Positions 23,047 to 35,898 of a stretch of 64,000 nt of DNA are shown here, piece after piece. Position 1 is the first letter of the stretch. Each line of letters begins with the position of its first letter. Origin of the DNA: Labyrinthula sp. Ha (Eukaryota; Sar; Bigyra; Labyrinthulida; Labyrinthulaceae). The DNA is taken from NCBI GenBank assembly GCA_015227615.1, contig JAALGZ010000027.1, positions 310,001-374,000 on the forward strand, in the 5' to 3' direction. The position numbers were made by a program, and so were the translations under genes. Under the pieces are notes generated by a model, which worked only from the letters and a program-made list of their open reading frames with translations, searched no databases and was not told the origin of the DNA.

Positions 23047-24372
23047 ATGACTACTGCGAACAACACATCTTGTGCCTCTCCATTTAAAGGGAGATTAACC
23101 CCCGAAACCAAGATGGTCAACACGGTTTACCTTATATGTACGTATTTAATAATTCTTTCAATTGCTGCCTATTGGTATAAAAAGCGGGGTCACTTCATCA
23201 TAAGGGATAAGAACCTTCATGTCTGTGGACTTCAATGGATTCTCAGTGCGCTATTCGTCTCCTATAATCTTATTTTTATCCTTGATGAACCATCTCCTTT
23301 AACATCTTGCTCTGCAAGTGTGCTCCTCAAAATGACATTTCCGGCAAGTGTTGGACCAATTTTCTTATCTGGAATTGTATTTATTTCTAAGTCGAGATAC
23401 AACAAAAAACTTCTTGAATATTTTCGTGCACAGAATAATACGCATTCAACTCTTGGGCACTATGGAAGCACTAATTATATACCTTCAGAATATAGTGCAA
23501 CAAAGGCAATGAAAAAGCTGAAGCTAATACATTCACCAAAAGTTTTTAAATCTCTTTTACTTTGCTTCTTCTTACTGATTGGTTTGTTGAGTGTGATGTT
23601 AGAAAAAATTATTTGTCAAGGTTGGATTACTGGAGAAAAATGTGCTTTTGAGCATATAGGTATTCCAATATTAAGTGCCGCTTTTATGCTACTTCCATTA
23701 TTGGGAGAGATTGAGATCCTCTGTAAGAAATTTAAAGAAAACAAATCTGTAGATAAACCCTGGATGAAAAATTTTGATTATCTTGCACTTGCCTTAGGCA
23801 CGACGCCTTGCGTCATATCTGGCTTAATTGAGATAATCTATCATCAATCTTTCTACAACGAAACCGAAGAAGTTGAATTGTTTCCGTACTTTCTTACAAA
23901 TATCGCTTTTCTAACTCATTACTTTGTCTTGTTTGGACATTACACAGTGAGAATGTATCAGTCTGATAACATCAACAACTCATCAGTTAAAGATGACTTA
24001 AATTTGAATGATATTTTAGAAAACGAAATCAGTCGAAATTTTTTTCAAGCTTTTTTAGTGGAGAGTTTATGTGTAGAGAACTTAATCTTCATTTTGCATT
24101 TAAGAAAATTCAAATCAGCAAGTGAATTTGAAACAGAAAATTTAGCGAAAAAGATTTATAATTACTTCATTAAAGAAGGTTCTATTGCTCAAGTAAATAT
24201 CTCAGGTAAAACACGAAATAAAATTAAGGAAAAGTTTAATAACCAGAATATTTCTTTAGAGGTTTTTAAAGAGGCTGAAGACGAGATAATATATCTGCTG
24301 ACTTATGACTCGCTCTCTAAATTCAAATCAAGTCCATATTATCCACAGGTAGTAAACAGGTTTCTAACCTAA
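23047..24372 (+). CDS. 7TM-RGS protein, paralog 2
   Basis: A 441-residue, intronless protein with the same layout as its paralogs: N-terminal NNTSCASPF, seven hydrophobic helices, then an RGS domain over about the last 120 residues. I chose the ATG at 23047 because it aligns with the starts of both paralogs and keeps the promoter spacing; an in-frame ATG at 23002 would add 15 residues of no clear signal. The RGS domain keeps the Glu-Asn pair in SLCVENLIF and the Asp in LTYDSLSKF. Relative to paralogs 1 and 3 the helix 2 to 3 segment is distinct at DNA level, but 24202-24285 is base-for-base identical to paralog 1 and 24133-24213 to paralog 3, a sign of conversion between copies. Confidence 0.85.
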   Translation: MTTANNTSCASPFKGRLTPETKMVNTVYLICTYLIILSIAAYWYKKRGHFIIRDKNLHVCGLQWILSALFVSYNLIFILDEPSPLTSCSASVLLKMTFPASVGPIFLSGIVFISKSRYNKKLLEYFRAQNNTHSTLGHYGSTNYIPSEYSATKAMKKLKLIHSPKVFKSLLLCFFLLIGLLSVMLEKIICQGWITGEKCAFEHIGIPILSAAFMLLPLLGEIEILCKKFKENKSVDKPWMKNFDYLALALGTTPCVISGLIEIIYHQSFYNETEEVELFPYFLTNIAFLTHYFVLFGHYTVRMYQSDNINNSSVKDDLNLNDILENEISRNFFQAFLVESLCVENLIFILHLRKFKSASEFETENLAKKIYNYFIKEGSIAQVNISGKTRNKIKEKFNNQNISLEVFKEAEDEIIYLLTYDSLSKFKSSPYYPQVVNRFLT

Positions 24373-27300
24373 GACAGAATTTAAGAGTCTCCATAGTCGA
24401 AACAGAAGTGTTCAATGCAAAACAGTTTTAGAGCAATGAAGCGCGTAACTGGGTAATCAGATAAGTTTTTTGGAATAATAGAATTACTTCAGCTTAAATC
24501 AATACTGTAAGAACAAATTTAATCAGGAACCAAATTTCAATAGTTTTCTTGAACGTGGCAATTCCATCAAAGCTAGAACACAAAATTTATAGGTAGAAAT
24601 TTATTAACTGACCATTTACAGATATAAAATTAGCTAAAAAACTATCAGATCGATTAATGAGGCTAAATGAAGTGAATTTGATCTTGTAGGTATCATTTTC
24701 TAATGAATTGATAGTTTCTTGTTTCTATCACGTTTCTTGTTAAAGGTGTTTAATTGTCACGTCATTAAGCGAATTGGATTGAACTATTTTAAACAATATA
24801 TATGAACTAATTCCAGCTCAAATAGGTGATGTTGAATATATTTCAATTTCTTGTTAATTGACCAAAACTAAATTGTTCCGTATGTTTCTTGTTACATATT
24901 TTTATAAATGGTTATAGTATTTATTTGATATTTGTTATTTGCCGACCATCAATAATGATTTCACCCAAATACCCCAGGCTAAATTGCCATGGTTTTAAAC
25001 TTGTTATTGCATCGCACGAGAACTGTCCTAACAGGGGCATAAGATCATAATATATGTCGTAGATAGTCTAATTCTAGGCCATGTAACCCACTTACCTAAT
25101 AATATTAAATACTAAATAATAATAAAATAGAATAGTCAGGGATTTGCCAACTTAATTCATAAAGAAAATAATGTTAGAAAATATTATCAAAAAGCTATGA
25201 ATTAGCTATTACAAACAGGATTTATACTCCAACAAATATCTAACTCATAGTACACTGAACTTCCAATTGATGTAGCTCTAACATTTGCTTGATTAGTTAA
25301 CTGTTGAAGGTTACCATTTATATTTTGTTTACGTAGGTATATTATTTATTCTGGCACCAATCAGACTTAATACTTAACCATATTTTGAGAAGATAAACGA
25401 GCTATTCAACCTTAAGCCCCTTGGTGAACTAGTATTTACAATGTATTTTAAGAAAATTCGCAACTTGAAGTCAATCTTAATTATATCGCCCCTACCTAAA
25501 AAATGTAGTTCAAACAAGATAAAGCAGAATTCCGATTAATTTGTAAGGAATTAATCAGCTGTAATATTTATATATGTCTTTAAGGGTCTACAAAGAAGTA
25601 AATTTAGCTAAATTAGTATGTCATTGATCGTATTACTATTAGAGCAGAGGTATGAATATTTAGAACAAGTACAATCAAATTGTTCTGGCTAGTAGTTCAT
25701 TAAAATTTTCGCGCTCTGTTTTTTTGGCTTCGTTTTCACCTAGGATGACTTTATTTTACTAGAATTTGCAGATATTCAGTGAAATAATAAAATAATAACT
25801 AAATAAAATAACTTTACCCAGGGTATTAACAATATTCTTAGAGTTTTTTTCTGTGATTCTTAGGTGAAGATATGACTTAATACCACAACACCAAAGTTTT
25901 AAAAACTAATCAAAATATATTTAAGAATCAAATTAGATGCGTGGTATTCGTTATTTAATTACTAAATGTGGTTCAGAGTAAACATAGTTGAACCGATAGT
26001 AAGACTTAGGGGTTTCAAATATTCAGGTTTTCAACACCTTGATACTTAGTTTTCCTGAATTAAATCTCTAAAATATGAGTTTAATTAGCGTGACAATCTC
26101 CTGAAGAAAAGGTAGTACTACATTTACTGAACACTAAGGCTTAAATTGAACCGATTTATTTAAATACTTGTCTGTATGGCGATATGTCTTAAGATACTTT
26201 TCTTGAAGATTGCTAAACCCAGTCAAAGGACCTCTAAGCTTAATAATTCCCAGCTTTTAGCTCTTCATTCTTTCAATATTCTTACACAATGCTCATTATT
26301 GAAATTTTTAAGTCTCAATAACCAGTTAATAATACTGTTGTATTTAAAAAATGTATTGAAAGCGCTATCAACTACCAAAGTTTTTTTCCAGGAATCTTTA
26401 TTTCTTATATTTTAATTTAATTTATCTGTTATTTTTACATCAAATTTTAACAGAAAAGATTGTCCGAAAATCCTGACATTGCCAAAGGGAGTGTGTACAT
26501 AGGCTATAACAAATCAGAGGTAAGTAATTCTATTAAAGGACAAATTTGTTTTTTGGACACCCAGCACGAACGGAAGCAAATATAAACATACAATCACCTT
26601 AAACTCTATGCTTAGCATTGCGGCGTTCGTATACTTTTGGCAGTTCCCGTTTTCCCTATATTTTCATTGTTCTAATGACAACATTACACTTATACAAAAC
26701 ATAAAATATTGATGACTTTTTTCTAGCTAGACTATAATTCCATTAGCTTCTTTAATACTCTGTAATAATTGGTATACACTAACTAAGTTTACTTAGGATG
26801 CAAACTTCTTCCATATACATGTACAAAATTAAGAGCTAAGTAAATGTATATTTAAGGTATTATAAATTGAGAAAAAAATTATGCAATAAGAAGCAGGTAA
26901 TTCGGCTGTTATGAGGCAACTCTTCAAGTCATCTTTAATATATTTAACTGGGGTGAAGTCGTATCCCTCAGCTGACCTCATATTTGTCGAGAGCAATTAA
27001 TAAATACAAAATAGTCTTGTCGATTCTGAATACAAATAAAGAAAAGAATTGAAATCATATAAAATGATTCAGAGTATATTTTAAGTATGTATTGGCTATC
27101 TTCAATTCAACGCACTAGTTTGGGAGTTATTAATAAATGTTAATGAACAATATCATAAGAATATATCATTGAATCAAATCCGAACTCTATATGTGATCGT
27201 GGAGTTTTGAAAACGACCTCAATATCTTTAACTTGAAAGATATATACAACACGAAGTTTATTCTTATAAATTATGTGCTAAACGTAAGGTCTAAAATTAT

Positions 27301-27873
27301 AACATACATCTTACACGAAGCGGTATTGTATGGTAAATACCATATTTGAAATAATTTTCTTCCGAATTTGTTAACCACTATTATAATATTTTTCTTGCCT
27401 TGTAGCCTTGGGGTGTTAACTTTATGAATCTCTGATACTGTAACCTTAAAAAAATAAGAGAAACGAGTTCTTGTCATCAAATACTATTCTTTTTGTATTT
27501 AGCTTATTTTGTAATTTTATAGACTTCTATTGGTATAAACAAAGAATTAAGATAATTTCTCCCGCCTTTGTCTTTGATTGCAAAATTTGCCTAAGCTAGG
27601 AATAATTCACTCCAATTTCAGTTATTTCTATAGCTCATTTATGGGGCCCTCTTGCTCCGCCTTTAACTGTTGCCATTCCTAATATTTCTTACAAGTTACT
27701 CGGTTAGCGAAAGTTATATGAGTCACTGCTTATAATACTAGTGTGTTTTGTTTAAAATTGGTGTCTTCTAGGTTACTTCAAGTCTCTACCTGTTCAAAGC
27801 ATGTTAACGCTACCCAAGTTGAATTCTCTGAAGGAAGATTCTCACCTTAACAAATAAATGTAACAGAAGTATT
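24373..27873. other. intergenic region, no gene recognised
   Basis: A+T-rich spacer between 7TM-RGS paralogs 2 and 3. Its left 0.4 kb holds the duplicated 3' flank, including the CACGTCATTAA box. Short frames (for example 26176-26415 and the reverse frame at 27271-27480) show no domain or paralog. Nothing else is supported. Confidence 0.5.
24758..24768 (+). promoter_or_regulatory. shared CACGTCATTAA box after paralog 2
   Basis: The 11-mer found downstream of all three 7TM-RGS genes, here in the context TTGTCACGTCATTAAGC and 386 bp past the stop. An upstream TTTCTTGTTAAAGGTG stretch also has a looser counterpart near paralog 3. Function is not shown. Confidence 0.35.
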
Positions 27874-27912
27874 CCGTTATAATGCCCCACTCTAACTTCT
27901 ATGAAGTACACA
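27874..27912 (+). promoter_or_regulatory. upstream module of 7TM-RGS gene 3
   Basis: CCGTTA at 27874-27879, 15 nt, then ACTTC-TAT-GAAGT at 27895-27907 followed by ACACAA. The palindrome ends about 167 nt before the ATG at 28075, as for paralog 1. AAGACCGGAAGCTSTTG-type sequence follows at about 27930, as for paralog 2. Confidence 0.5.
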
Positions 27913-28074
27913 ACGCTGCCGAGAAGAATAAGACCGGAAGCTGTTGACCCGGACTGTCCTTGGGACTAAGCTCTAGTTCTAACTGTAAACATATAGTAAT
28001 TTCCATTAAGCAGTGATAAATTTATTTCACCTTCTACCTACTTCTCTAACCTTATAGAAGAAAGTCCACGTCAA

Positions 28075-29400
28075 ATGATAGAGGAAAATGTTACATCATG
28101 TAACTCCCCGTTTATAGGGAGGCTGACTCACGAGACAAAATTTTTTAACATCTTGTTCATTTCATGCAGCTACTTGATGATCTTTTCAACCGCTGTTTGT
28201 TGGTACAAAAATAAAAACCACTTAATACTCAGAGAGAAGAATATTTATGTATTCGGAATTCAATGCCTATTCAGTGCTCTGTTCACCTCTTATTCTCTTA
28301 TTTTTGTTATTGATAAACCCTCACCTTTAACTTCATGTTCTGCAAGTGTGTACTTTAAAATGGCTTTTCCAGCAATTGTTGCCCCAATTTTTTTAACTGG
28401 GATTGCATTGGTAGCTAAGATTAAATATAACGAAAAACTAGTAGAATACTTCCGCTCACAGGGATATACCAACTCAACTCTGCAGCTATATGGAACTAAT
28501 CAATATACAGCAACAGAGTCAACCGCCACAAAAGAAATTATGAAACTCAAGCTACTACATTCGCCAAGGGTTTTTAAAGCACTCATATTTTCACTCTGGT
28601 TACTCTTTGTTTTGTTGAGTGTAATGTTAGAAAAAATTATTTGTCAAGGTTGGATTACAGGGGAGAAATGTGCTCTTGAGAAAATAGGTATCCCAATATT
28701 AAGTGCTGCATTTATGCTGCTTCCATCTTTGGGGGAGATTGTGATAATATATAAAAAAATAAAAAATGATAAATCTATAGACAAACCTTGGCTAAAACAT
28801 TTTGATTCTCTTATTTTTGCACTAGGCACAACCCCTGGCATAATAGCGGGTCTAATTGAGATAATCTATCACCAACTTTGGTATAAAGAAAATGAGGAAA
28901 TAAAGTTGTTTCCATATTTGCTTACAAATATAGCTTTTATATCAAACTTTTACGTTTTGTTTATATTTTATCTCCTAAAAATTTATCAACTTCGCCGCAA
29001 CGGAGATAAAGCAGTTAAACATGATTTAAGTTTGGATGATATATTAGAAAACGAAATCAGCCGAGATTTTTTTCAAGCTTTTTTAGTGGAGAGTTTATGT
29101 GTAGAGAACTTAATCTTCATTCTGCATTTAAGAATATTCAAATCAGCAAATGAATTTGTAACAGAAAATTTAGCGAAAAAGATTTATAATTACTTCATTA
29201 AAGAAGGTTCTATTGCTCAAGTAAATATCTCAGGTAAAACAAGAAAAATTATAAAAGAAAATATCTATTACCAAAATATTTCTTCCGATATATTTGAAGA
29301 GGCTGAAGAAGAGGTAATAAGTCTGTTGACTTACGACTCACTTCCAAAATTCAAATCAAGTTCATATTATCCCAGAATAGTAAACAGGTTTATTAGCTAA
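28075..29400 (+). CDS. 7TM-RGS protein, paralog 3
   Basis: A 441-residue, intronless protein that starts MIEENVTSCNSPF, followed by seven hydrophobic helices and a C-terminal RGS domain. It shares with paralog 1 a near-identical DNA stretch over helices 2-3 (28262-28376) and with paralog 2 an identical stretch in the RGS domain (29161-29241). Its RGS tail (KTRKIIKENIYYQNISSDIF) is the most divergent of the three. The Glu-Asn pair and the Asp of LTYDSLPKF are kept. The absolutely shared block in all copies is LSVMLEKIICQGWITGEKCA, at the end of helix 4 and the following loop, which may be a ligand- or partner-contact surface. A role in G-alpha deactivation at the membrane is inferred from the family. 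Confidence 0.85.
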   Translation: MIEENVTSCNSPFIGRLTHETKFFNILFISCSYLMIFSTAVCWYKNKNHLILREKNIYVFGIQCLFSALFTSYSLIFVIDKPSPLTSCSASVYFKMAFPAIVAPIFLTGIALVAKIKYNEKLVEYFRSQGYTNSTLQLYGTNQYTATESTATKEIMKLKLLHSPRVFKALIFSLWLLFVLLSVMLEKIICQGWITGEKCALEKIGIPILSAAFMLLPSLGEIVIIYKKIKNDKSIDKPWLKHFDSLIFALGTTPGIIAGLIEIIYHQLWYKENEEIKLFPYLLTNIAFISNFYVLFIFYLLKIYQLRRNGDKAVKHDLSLDDILENEISRDFFQAFLVESLCVENLIFILHLRIFKSANEFVTENLAKKIYNYFIKEGSIAQVNISGKTRKIIKENIYYQNISSDIFEEAEEEVISLLTYDSLPKFKSSSYYPRIVNRFIS

Positions 29401-32400
29401 AAAATTATAATATCAGATAAAATAATGGCTAGAAGGCTGTGATAGAAAACATTCAACCTCTTTGAGAAATTTTCATGTTTCCAGTTTGACAATGCCATAC
29501 TACTGCTAAACAAACATCGTAAATCCAGATATGTTGAACATATCAATATTTTTGAAATATTTTTGACTTCTGGTTATCATACTTATGTTCAGATTCAGGT
29601 TTTCCAAAGTTTTCTTCAAAATACTTCATTTTTCTCTCAGTAGGTGCCCCGTGAAAGGATAAAGCGACCTAAAACCTTAGTGGTCAACATAAACTATTCC
29701 AAAACAGATTATTAATAATAAGTTTACTGATAAATCTACTGGATTGTAGTCCCTGCTTTTAAATCATATCATCTACTCCGTTGTTTTTTTTTAATTAAAC
29801 TCTTGTATTAATTTCTTAGTCTTGCACCTTTTTAATACCAGCCACGTCATTAAATAAATGCACAAATACTATTTTCCGATAATGATAAACCAGACTGATA
29901 ATTGATAACATTTCATTCTAAATCACAACTAGGTTTCTCCTTGAGAGTTGAGACTAGAAATTATGTCTTAGCAGAAGAGGCAGCTATCTGGTATAAGCTA
30001 CTATCACAAGTATTAATCAACAGTCCATATTGACTACTAACTCGAATGCTAATTATATTGTTTCTTTTTTGAAAGGGCCAAAATTAACTAGTTAGACAAG
30101 TTCACTTTAATCCTTGTTTTTCCTAAGTATATTGAATTATGGGATATCCTAATTAACTTGATCGCAGAATTTCAGAGCAAAATATAAATAAAATTAAATA
30201 ATCTAGCGCGGATTTACCCGTGTCAGTGAAGATGCTAGAAAATTTGGGGGTTCATTGAAGGTTCCTGGAGGCTTCGCTAACTAATTTTGATCAAACTATC
30301 TTTAAGTTGGTAACGACCTACTCTGGAGTATTAATGCTTGACTCTTTCTTTGCATCAAGTAAATGCTTTTAACCATAGTACAATTTGTAAAGTCTAATGT
30401 TTTGTTACTGCAAATGAAATGATCATTCTCGTATAGTACGCCATTTTTCCTCCGTTTGCTAACCATCACTAAGTAACAAAAGCATAAAAAAACTGAAAAC
30501 ATGGCACCTTATCTAGAATGTCGCAATGAGTTCTGAATTTTTTATTTACTTGTTAGAGATCATATACCAGCTTTATTTATAATATATACCTCTTCTCATA
30601 GGAAAACAAGGACTTAAATTAAATAAGGGCATCCTGTTACAAAATTCTAACCTAACGCCTGTTGCACTGTGTCCCAAAAGGTTTCGAACCATTTGAATGG
30701 ATACTAATTTTTGTGATAGTAAGTCAACAGAAATACCATATTTTATATTCGGTTTACTAGCACTGGATTTAGTATTTAAATTGTCGTAGCAGAGGGGAAA
30801 CATAGTCCTGCCTGTTTTTAACTTTGAATTTTATATAGTGAAATTTTTTATGTAATCTTAAATGTGCTATAATTTTTTTTTCAAGAGAGTACAGCTTTTG
30901 AAAGATAAAGGATAGGTGTGCAAGTAATTGTCCTTATCTTCTATATCTATACTAGGTCACATATATATAATATGATAAACTGAAAGTGCTTTAAAACGGT
31001 ATAAGTAACACCTTTTAACTCATACTAGTCGCGGTGATATCAAAGTTTTATGATTTGTTGCTCCCGGTGCTTATGTATTAGTAAAGAAGTATTTTGTAAA
31101 GTTGCGCCAATTTTGCGGTTATGTAACGTTGTGTTAAAACTATGCAAAGTGTAAACAGTCAGTAAAAGGACTCATACACTCAACTGCTTATTGTCTGACT
31201 GGATATATGAATTAGTTACAGAGATAATGTATAGAATTGAATAGGAACTAAGCTTACTTAAACCCTTATTATAATGGCATGCTAAGTACTAACATTAGAA
31301 CAAAATATTATATAATACTTCAATTTTGTTCAGGTTTGAATCATATCTATTGTTTGAGCGAATAGATAGTATTAACTTTCGTCTGGTTCAAGTTTTTCAA
31401 CTCAAATGTACAAGATATTTGACGTGGTGATAAGATATTCACTAGTATACATATTTATTCCACGAAAGTTTGGTTATACACTTAAATTTTTCCAATCTTA
31501 AACTATTATATTTTTTCATATACTCTTGCAACGTGGATCGTAAATTTTTGCCATATTGAGCTAATCATTTACCTTTCTGTGAAAGTTTTTAAATCTTTTT
31601 AACTTCCGAAGTCGTCACCTACAAAGGATATTATTATCTATTATGTGCAAAAAAGTGCAATGCGAACGCGCGGAATAGAATAATTAAAATGTTCCCAAAT
31701 TTTCTGAAATACAGAAAAAAAACTTGTTTAAGCCTATTAGCTAGGGGCTTTGGTAAAAGATACAATGGTTGGGCTTTGAAAGCTTTAAGAAACTTCCTCA
31801 AGTACCTTGCCGTAGAACATTCAGCAAAGTCAAACTTTATTTCATGGCTGTCCCCAACTTACAAAATCCTCATTCTGGTAGGATGATTTTTTAAGATTTT
31901 TTTTGTGATGTGACAATTTGAAATAGTTTTTGGGGTTACTTTTCAAAGTTTATTTATTATTTGTTGTATCTCTCAAGAAATAGTTATTGTCTACACTGTA
32001 CTTTTTTCTCCACTTCATAGAAATTCTTCCACTTTGGAACTATGAATTTTAGAGGTTTGATAAAAGGAAAAACTATTTTCCAGAGAGTTAAACAGTTTAC
32101 TAAAAAATCCTATAAGCTTCTAAAGAATTATGTTAAATATAAAAAACTGTAGCAATGGGGAGCTACGCTTTAATATTTAAAAGAACGTGTCATATTAGAT
32201 CCAACTAAAATTAGAAATCGTTCATGTCGGGGACATATACAATGTAATTCTCTATGAGGCATATCTAGGTTTTCTTATTGAAACTATAAAATTTTAAATA
32301 CTTTGACTATATGGACCTCTGTATGCATTGTAAAATTGATTTCCATTTTCCAACTCAATGTTCTCGAATATTTCAAATGCATAAGTATTTTTTCAAAGGA

Positions 32401-35400
32401 CTTATATTAACATATAGTAATTAACCAGTTCTGTTTGCTGGTATTAGAAAACACTCCCTTCTTTGAATATAAAAACTATTACAACGACCAGGAGACTGGA
32501 AGATAAGCTTAAGTTAAGCTGCTGCTAGAACATGGTCGTAAGGGATGGAAATAGCAAGAGGTGGAAAAGAATATTATTTTGTCAATAGAATAAGTGAGAA
32601 CGGAAGTTTATGCGGTAAGAAGTGGAGTTCTACTTTCTAATATATTACTAATTGATCATAATTTAGATCCAAAACAAGAAAAGAAGATATGTTATTTTTA
32701 ACAATACCAATATATACACTAAACGACCTAGGCAATAAAATGTATATCAGAGTAAGAGTATCAGAAACTCAGTATCAAAATTTATGGTTTTAATTTTGAT
32801 CTCCACTCTGTGAGTTCCTTCTGATTTTTGTGGTTTATTAAGTTAATTTTTTATCTGTTATAGAATATATATGTATAGAAACGATCTAACACAACGACTT
32901 TAACTTTATCTAACTATTTTCTTCGTTTTCCAAGATATGTTTATTAAATGGTGTAATAAAATCCACTGAAAAGGAACAAAATGTTCCTGTTTTACAAGCA
33001 ATAACATGTGATATTAGTTCTCTATGCTAAACAACTAATTTTGGAATTAGACATAACACATCAAAAATAAGAGGATAAGGAGTTGGGGCTTTATGTATAA
33101 TAGTGTCACACCCATCAAAATAAAAATAAACATAATTAGGTCTTTGAAATGGTACGTGTTTTGTGAAACTGTGAGCAACTATATCTGGTGTCTTCTGTTG
33201 CAAAGTCGTCCCAATATAATTTATTATATTATATTTGCTACCCATATTTTAACCACGCCAAACAAATATTGCAGTACATATATTCTATTAACCTTTCATT
33301 ACAATCTATAATTTTATTCTTTTGACGAGTTGTTTTTATTTACTAGAAACTATTATAGGAGAGACGACAAATAGATTCATTTACAGTAAATAGTCTTCGG
33401 GGCAATTTTAGGGCGGTTACGAGTGCCCAGTGATTCCTCCGGTGTGTACAGTTTTATTAATCTTTCTAACTACTTTTTTCTATGACCGATATGGTTTGTA
33501 GGGTTTAATACCAAAGGTATTTAGAAAATTAGTCCCAAGTTTGGGGTTGCTATCAATAATATATACCTTTTGGAAATACCTAATAGTTTAATACCTTTGT
33601 TACTAACTGCATAATACTTAATACTGAACTATGTTTTTGAACAGAGATATAGAGGCTCTAATCTTTAGTTAAAATATTCGCTGCACAACTGAACAATAAT
33701 TCCCAGCATTGAAAGTGATGTAGATGCTTTTTTCATATGTTCAACTTTTCATTACTGAAGTAGCATTTTTCCATTTCTAATTTAAGACTAGATATGACAA
33801 ATTGTTTATTTTTAGTTCCCCCCACGAAAAGCTTCTTTGTTGTTTTTTTCTAAAAACGAGTCTATATACGATCTAATTGGTAAAAATCCTGGAAGTTTAA
33901 CTCTTTATTTAGGTTTGACAACACGGATTTAGACAGAAATTCCTAGAATAATAATATAGCAAAATTAGTTATTAAAATATTTCATATCATATATAGATCT
34001 ATTTTTCTATTGTGTTTTACGCATGAAGGAGGCAAATATCTACTATAATGACACATATTCACTACATACAAGAATTTAACTTGAGAAATAATTAAGTTGC
34101 GCTTTTATACATATTTATACAATCTATTGTTCAAACTAAAGAAAACAAGGTTTTCCAGCTTTTACAGGTATGTACACATGAATTAAAAAACTTTTTAATA
34201 TATCTAAAAATATCCCATTAGTTTAGGATGATAATTGAAGTGGTGCTTAGTGAATATTTAGAGAATGTTTCGTGGGTTCAAGAAATAGTAACGCCAAAAC
34301 ATTATATCCATTTCCATCTAAGTCCAAGAGTTTTTTTGAGCGTATCAGCTTTATGCACAATAGTTAATATAATCTTATTTAGTAAAATATTAATAAACTA
34401 TAAAGAAAACTGGCATTTTTTAGAAGTCTTTACAATGTACTAAAGCCAACAACGGTATTTTCAATTACACTCTTGCTTTCGGATATAAATGAAAAGTATG
34501 TTCACTAGGTTATATTAAATAGAGGTGTAGTCTCAGATTTCGTTGAGTGATATGCACAGGTTTTAGGAGATTCCTGTATGTCTGATTAAGTTTAAATTAA
34601 TTCGGATACAAAATAAACGAGTTATTTATCCACGGAAAATTTTTCATCAACTAAGTTGTCTTGGTTTTCAGAGAAGGATTAATTTACAGTTTGATGGGAG
34701 CTGCTAAGGCTAGTTTTATGACTAGGTTATCGTGAGTCAATATTTATAAGCGCTCAAAAAACTTGTAGAAATGGTTCTACCGAGCCACTTCTAGCTTTTG
34801 CTACTTTACATATGTTGAATAACAGAAAGTGACTTTACTCGACTAAAGTATGGTTTCATATGATGGAAAACGTACTGAAAACTTGAACCTTTTTACCAGA
34901 GGAACAAGCTTAAGAGGATCTAAATTTTGAGGAAATTGTGCAAAAGACTTCTGGTATATTGGTTGGCTTTGATGATTTCTTGAGAATCCAATGATTATTT
35001 GAGAGAGACCGAGGTTAAAATCCCCAGTTTCTTCAATCGGATAACCTATTTAATCTACACAGCTGGCGATTACTCAATAATGGTGTTGGTCGGTTGTTGT
35101 CTAAATGATAGATGTTGGTCTTACTGCAATTGCTTAAACCCCTTATGTAAAACATAGATTGGGTTTTTTTAATTAAGTCTGAACCACTCTTACGGAAGAG
35201 CACAAGATTTTCAAATGGTTTAAATTGTTATTTAAACACTTCTAGCTTGAAACATAGTTTGATCTAGATCTTGTAGTTCAATAGCTTTATTTTTTTTGTT
35301 CATTAGATTGACGCAATTCTTATTATAATTTACATTCAACCATGTTATGGTCTTAATTCCTTTCAAATACCTGTTAATTAATTTCTATGTAGTTTTAGAT

Positions 35401-35898
35401 CGGTTACTATAAAGTGTTCGTACGGTTCATAGAAGTAAGATTGATGCCTCGAGTAATTTCCTTAAGATGTTTCTGTTCGATAATGTAGCATATAAAATAA
35501 GCAATTGCACGATTTAACCACAAACACAATAAATACTTAATTGCCCATATATACAATATATTAATTTCATATATTAACAGAATGTTTTTCTAGCCCCCTC
35601 ATAGCATTTAAAAGTTAAAGGAGATTTCTACTTTCTGGGTAAATCTTACCAGAGTCCTATCACTATCATTCTCAAAGACTTCTTAGAGAATCGATCTATC
35701 GTAATCTATCGTATCTTTATATGCGAAACAATTATTATCTCTATTTTCTGATTACCTGTTGCTTTTGATTGAGCATTCAATTGAAAGATTGAGCATACTA
35801 AACAACCTTGTGACATTTGAGGAATCATAAAAATCATAAATGAAGCGAAAGATTGAAATAATCCCATGTGTACCATTAGAACCCGGGGAAATGCATCA
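29401..35898. other. gene-poor region
   Basis: A+T-rich DNA from 7TM-RGS paralog 3 to hAT copy 2. The first 0.45 kb is the duplicated 3' flank of the paralog. Frames of 60-76 codons (for example 30573-30803 reverse, 31689-31886, 33027-33245 reverse, 34228-34443) lack domains and do not continue through 29-32 nt introns that I can see. No RNA gene recognised. Confidence 0.5.
29843..29853 (+). promoter_or_regulatory. shared CACGTCATTAA box after paralog 3
   Basis: The 11-mer in the context CAGCCACGTCATTAAAT, 443 bp past the stop of paralog 3. It is the third of three such boxes in the window at similar distances from the three paralogs. Confidence 0.35.
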
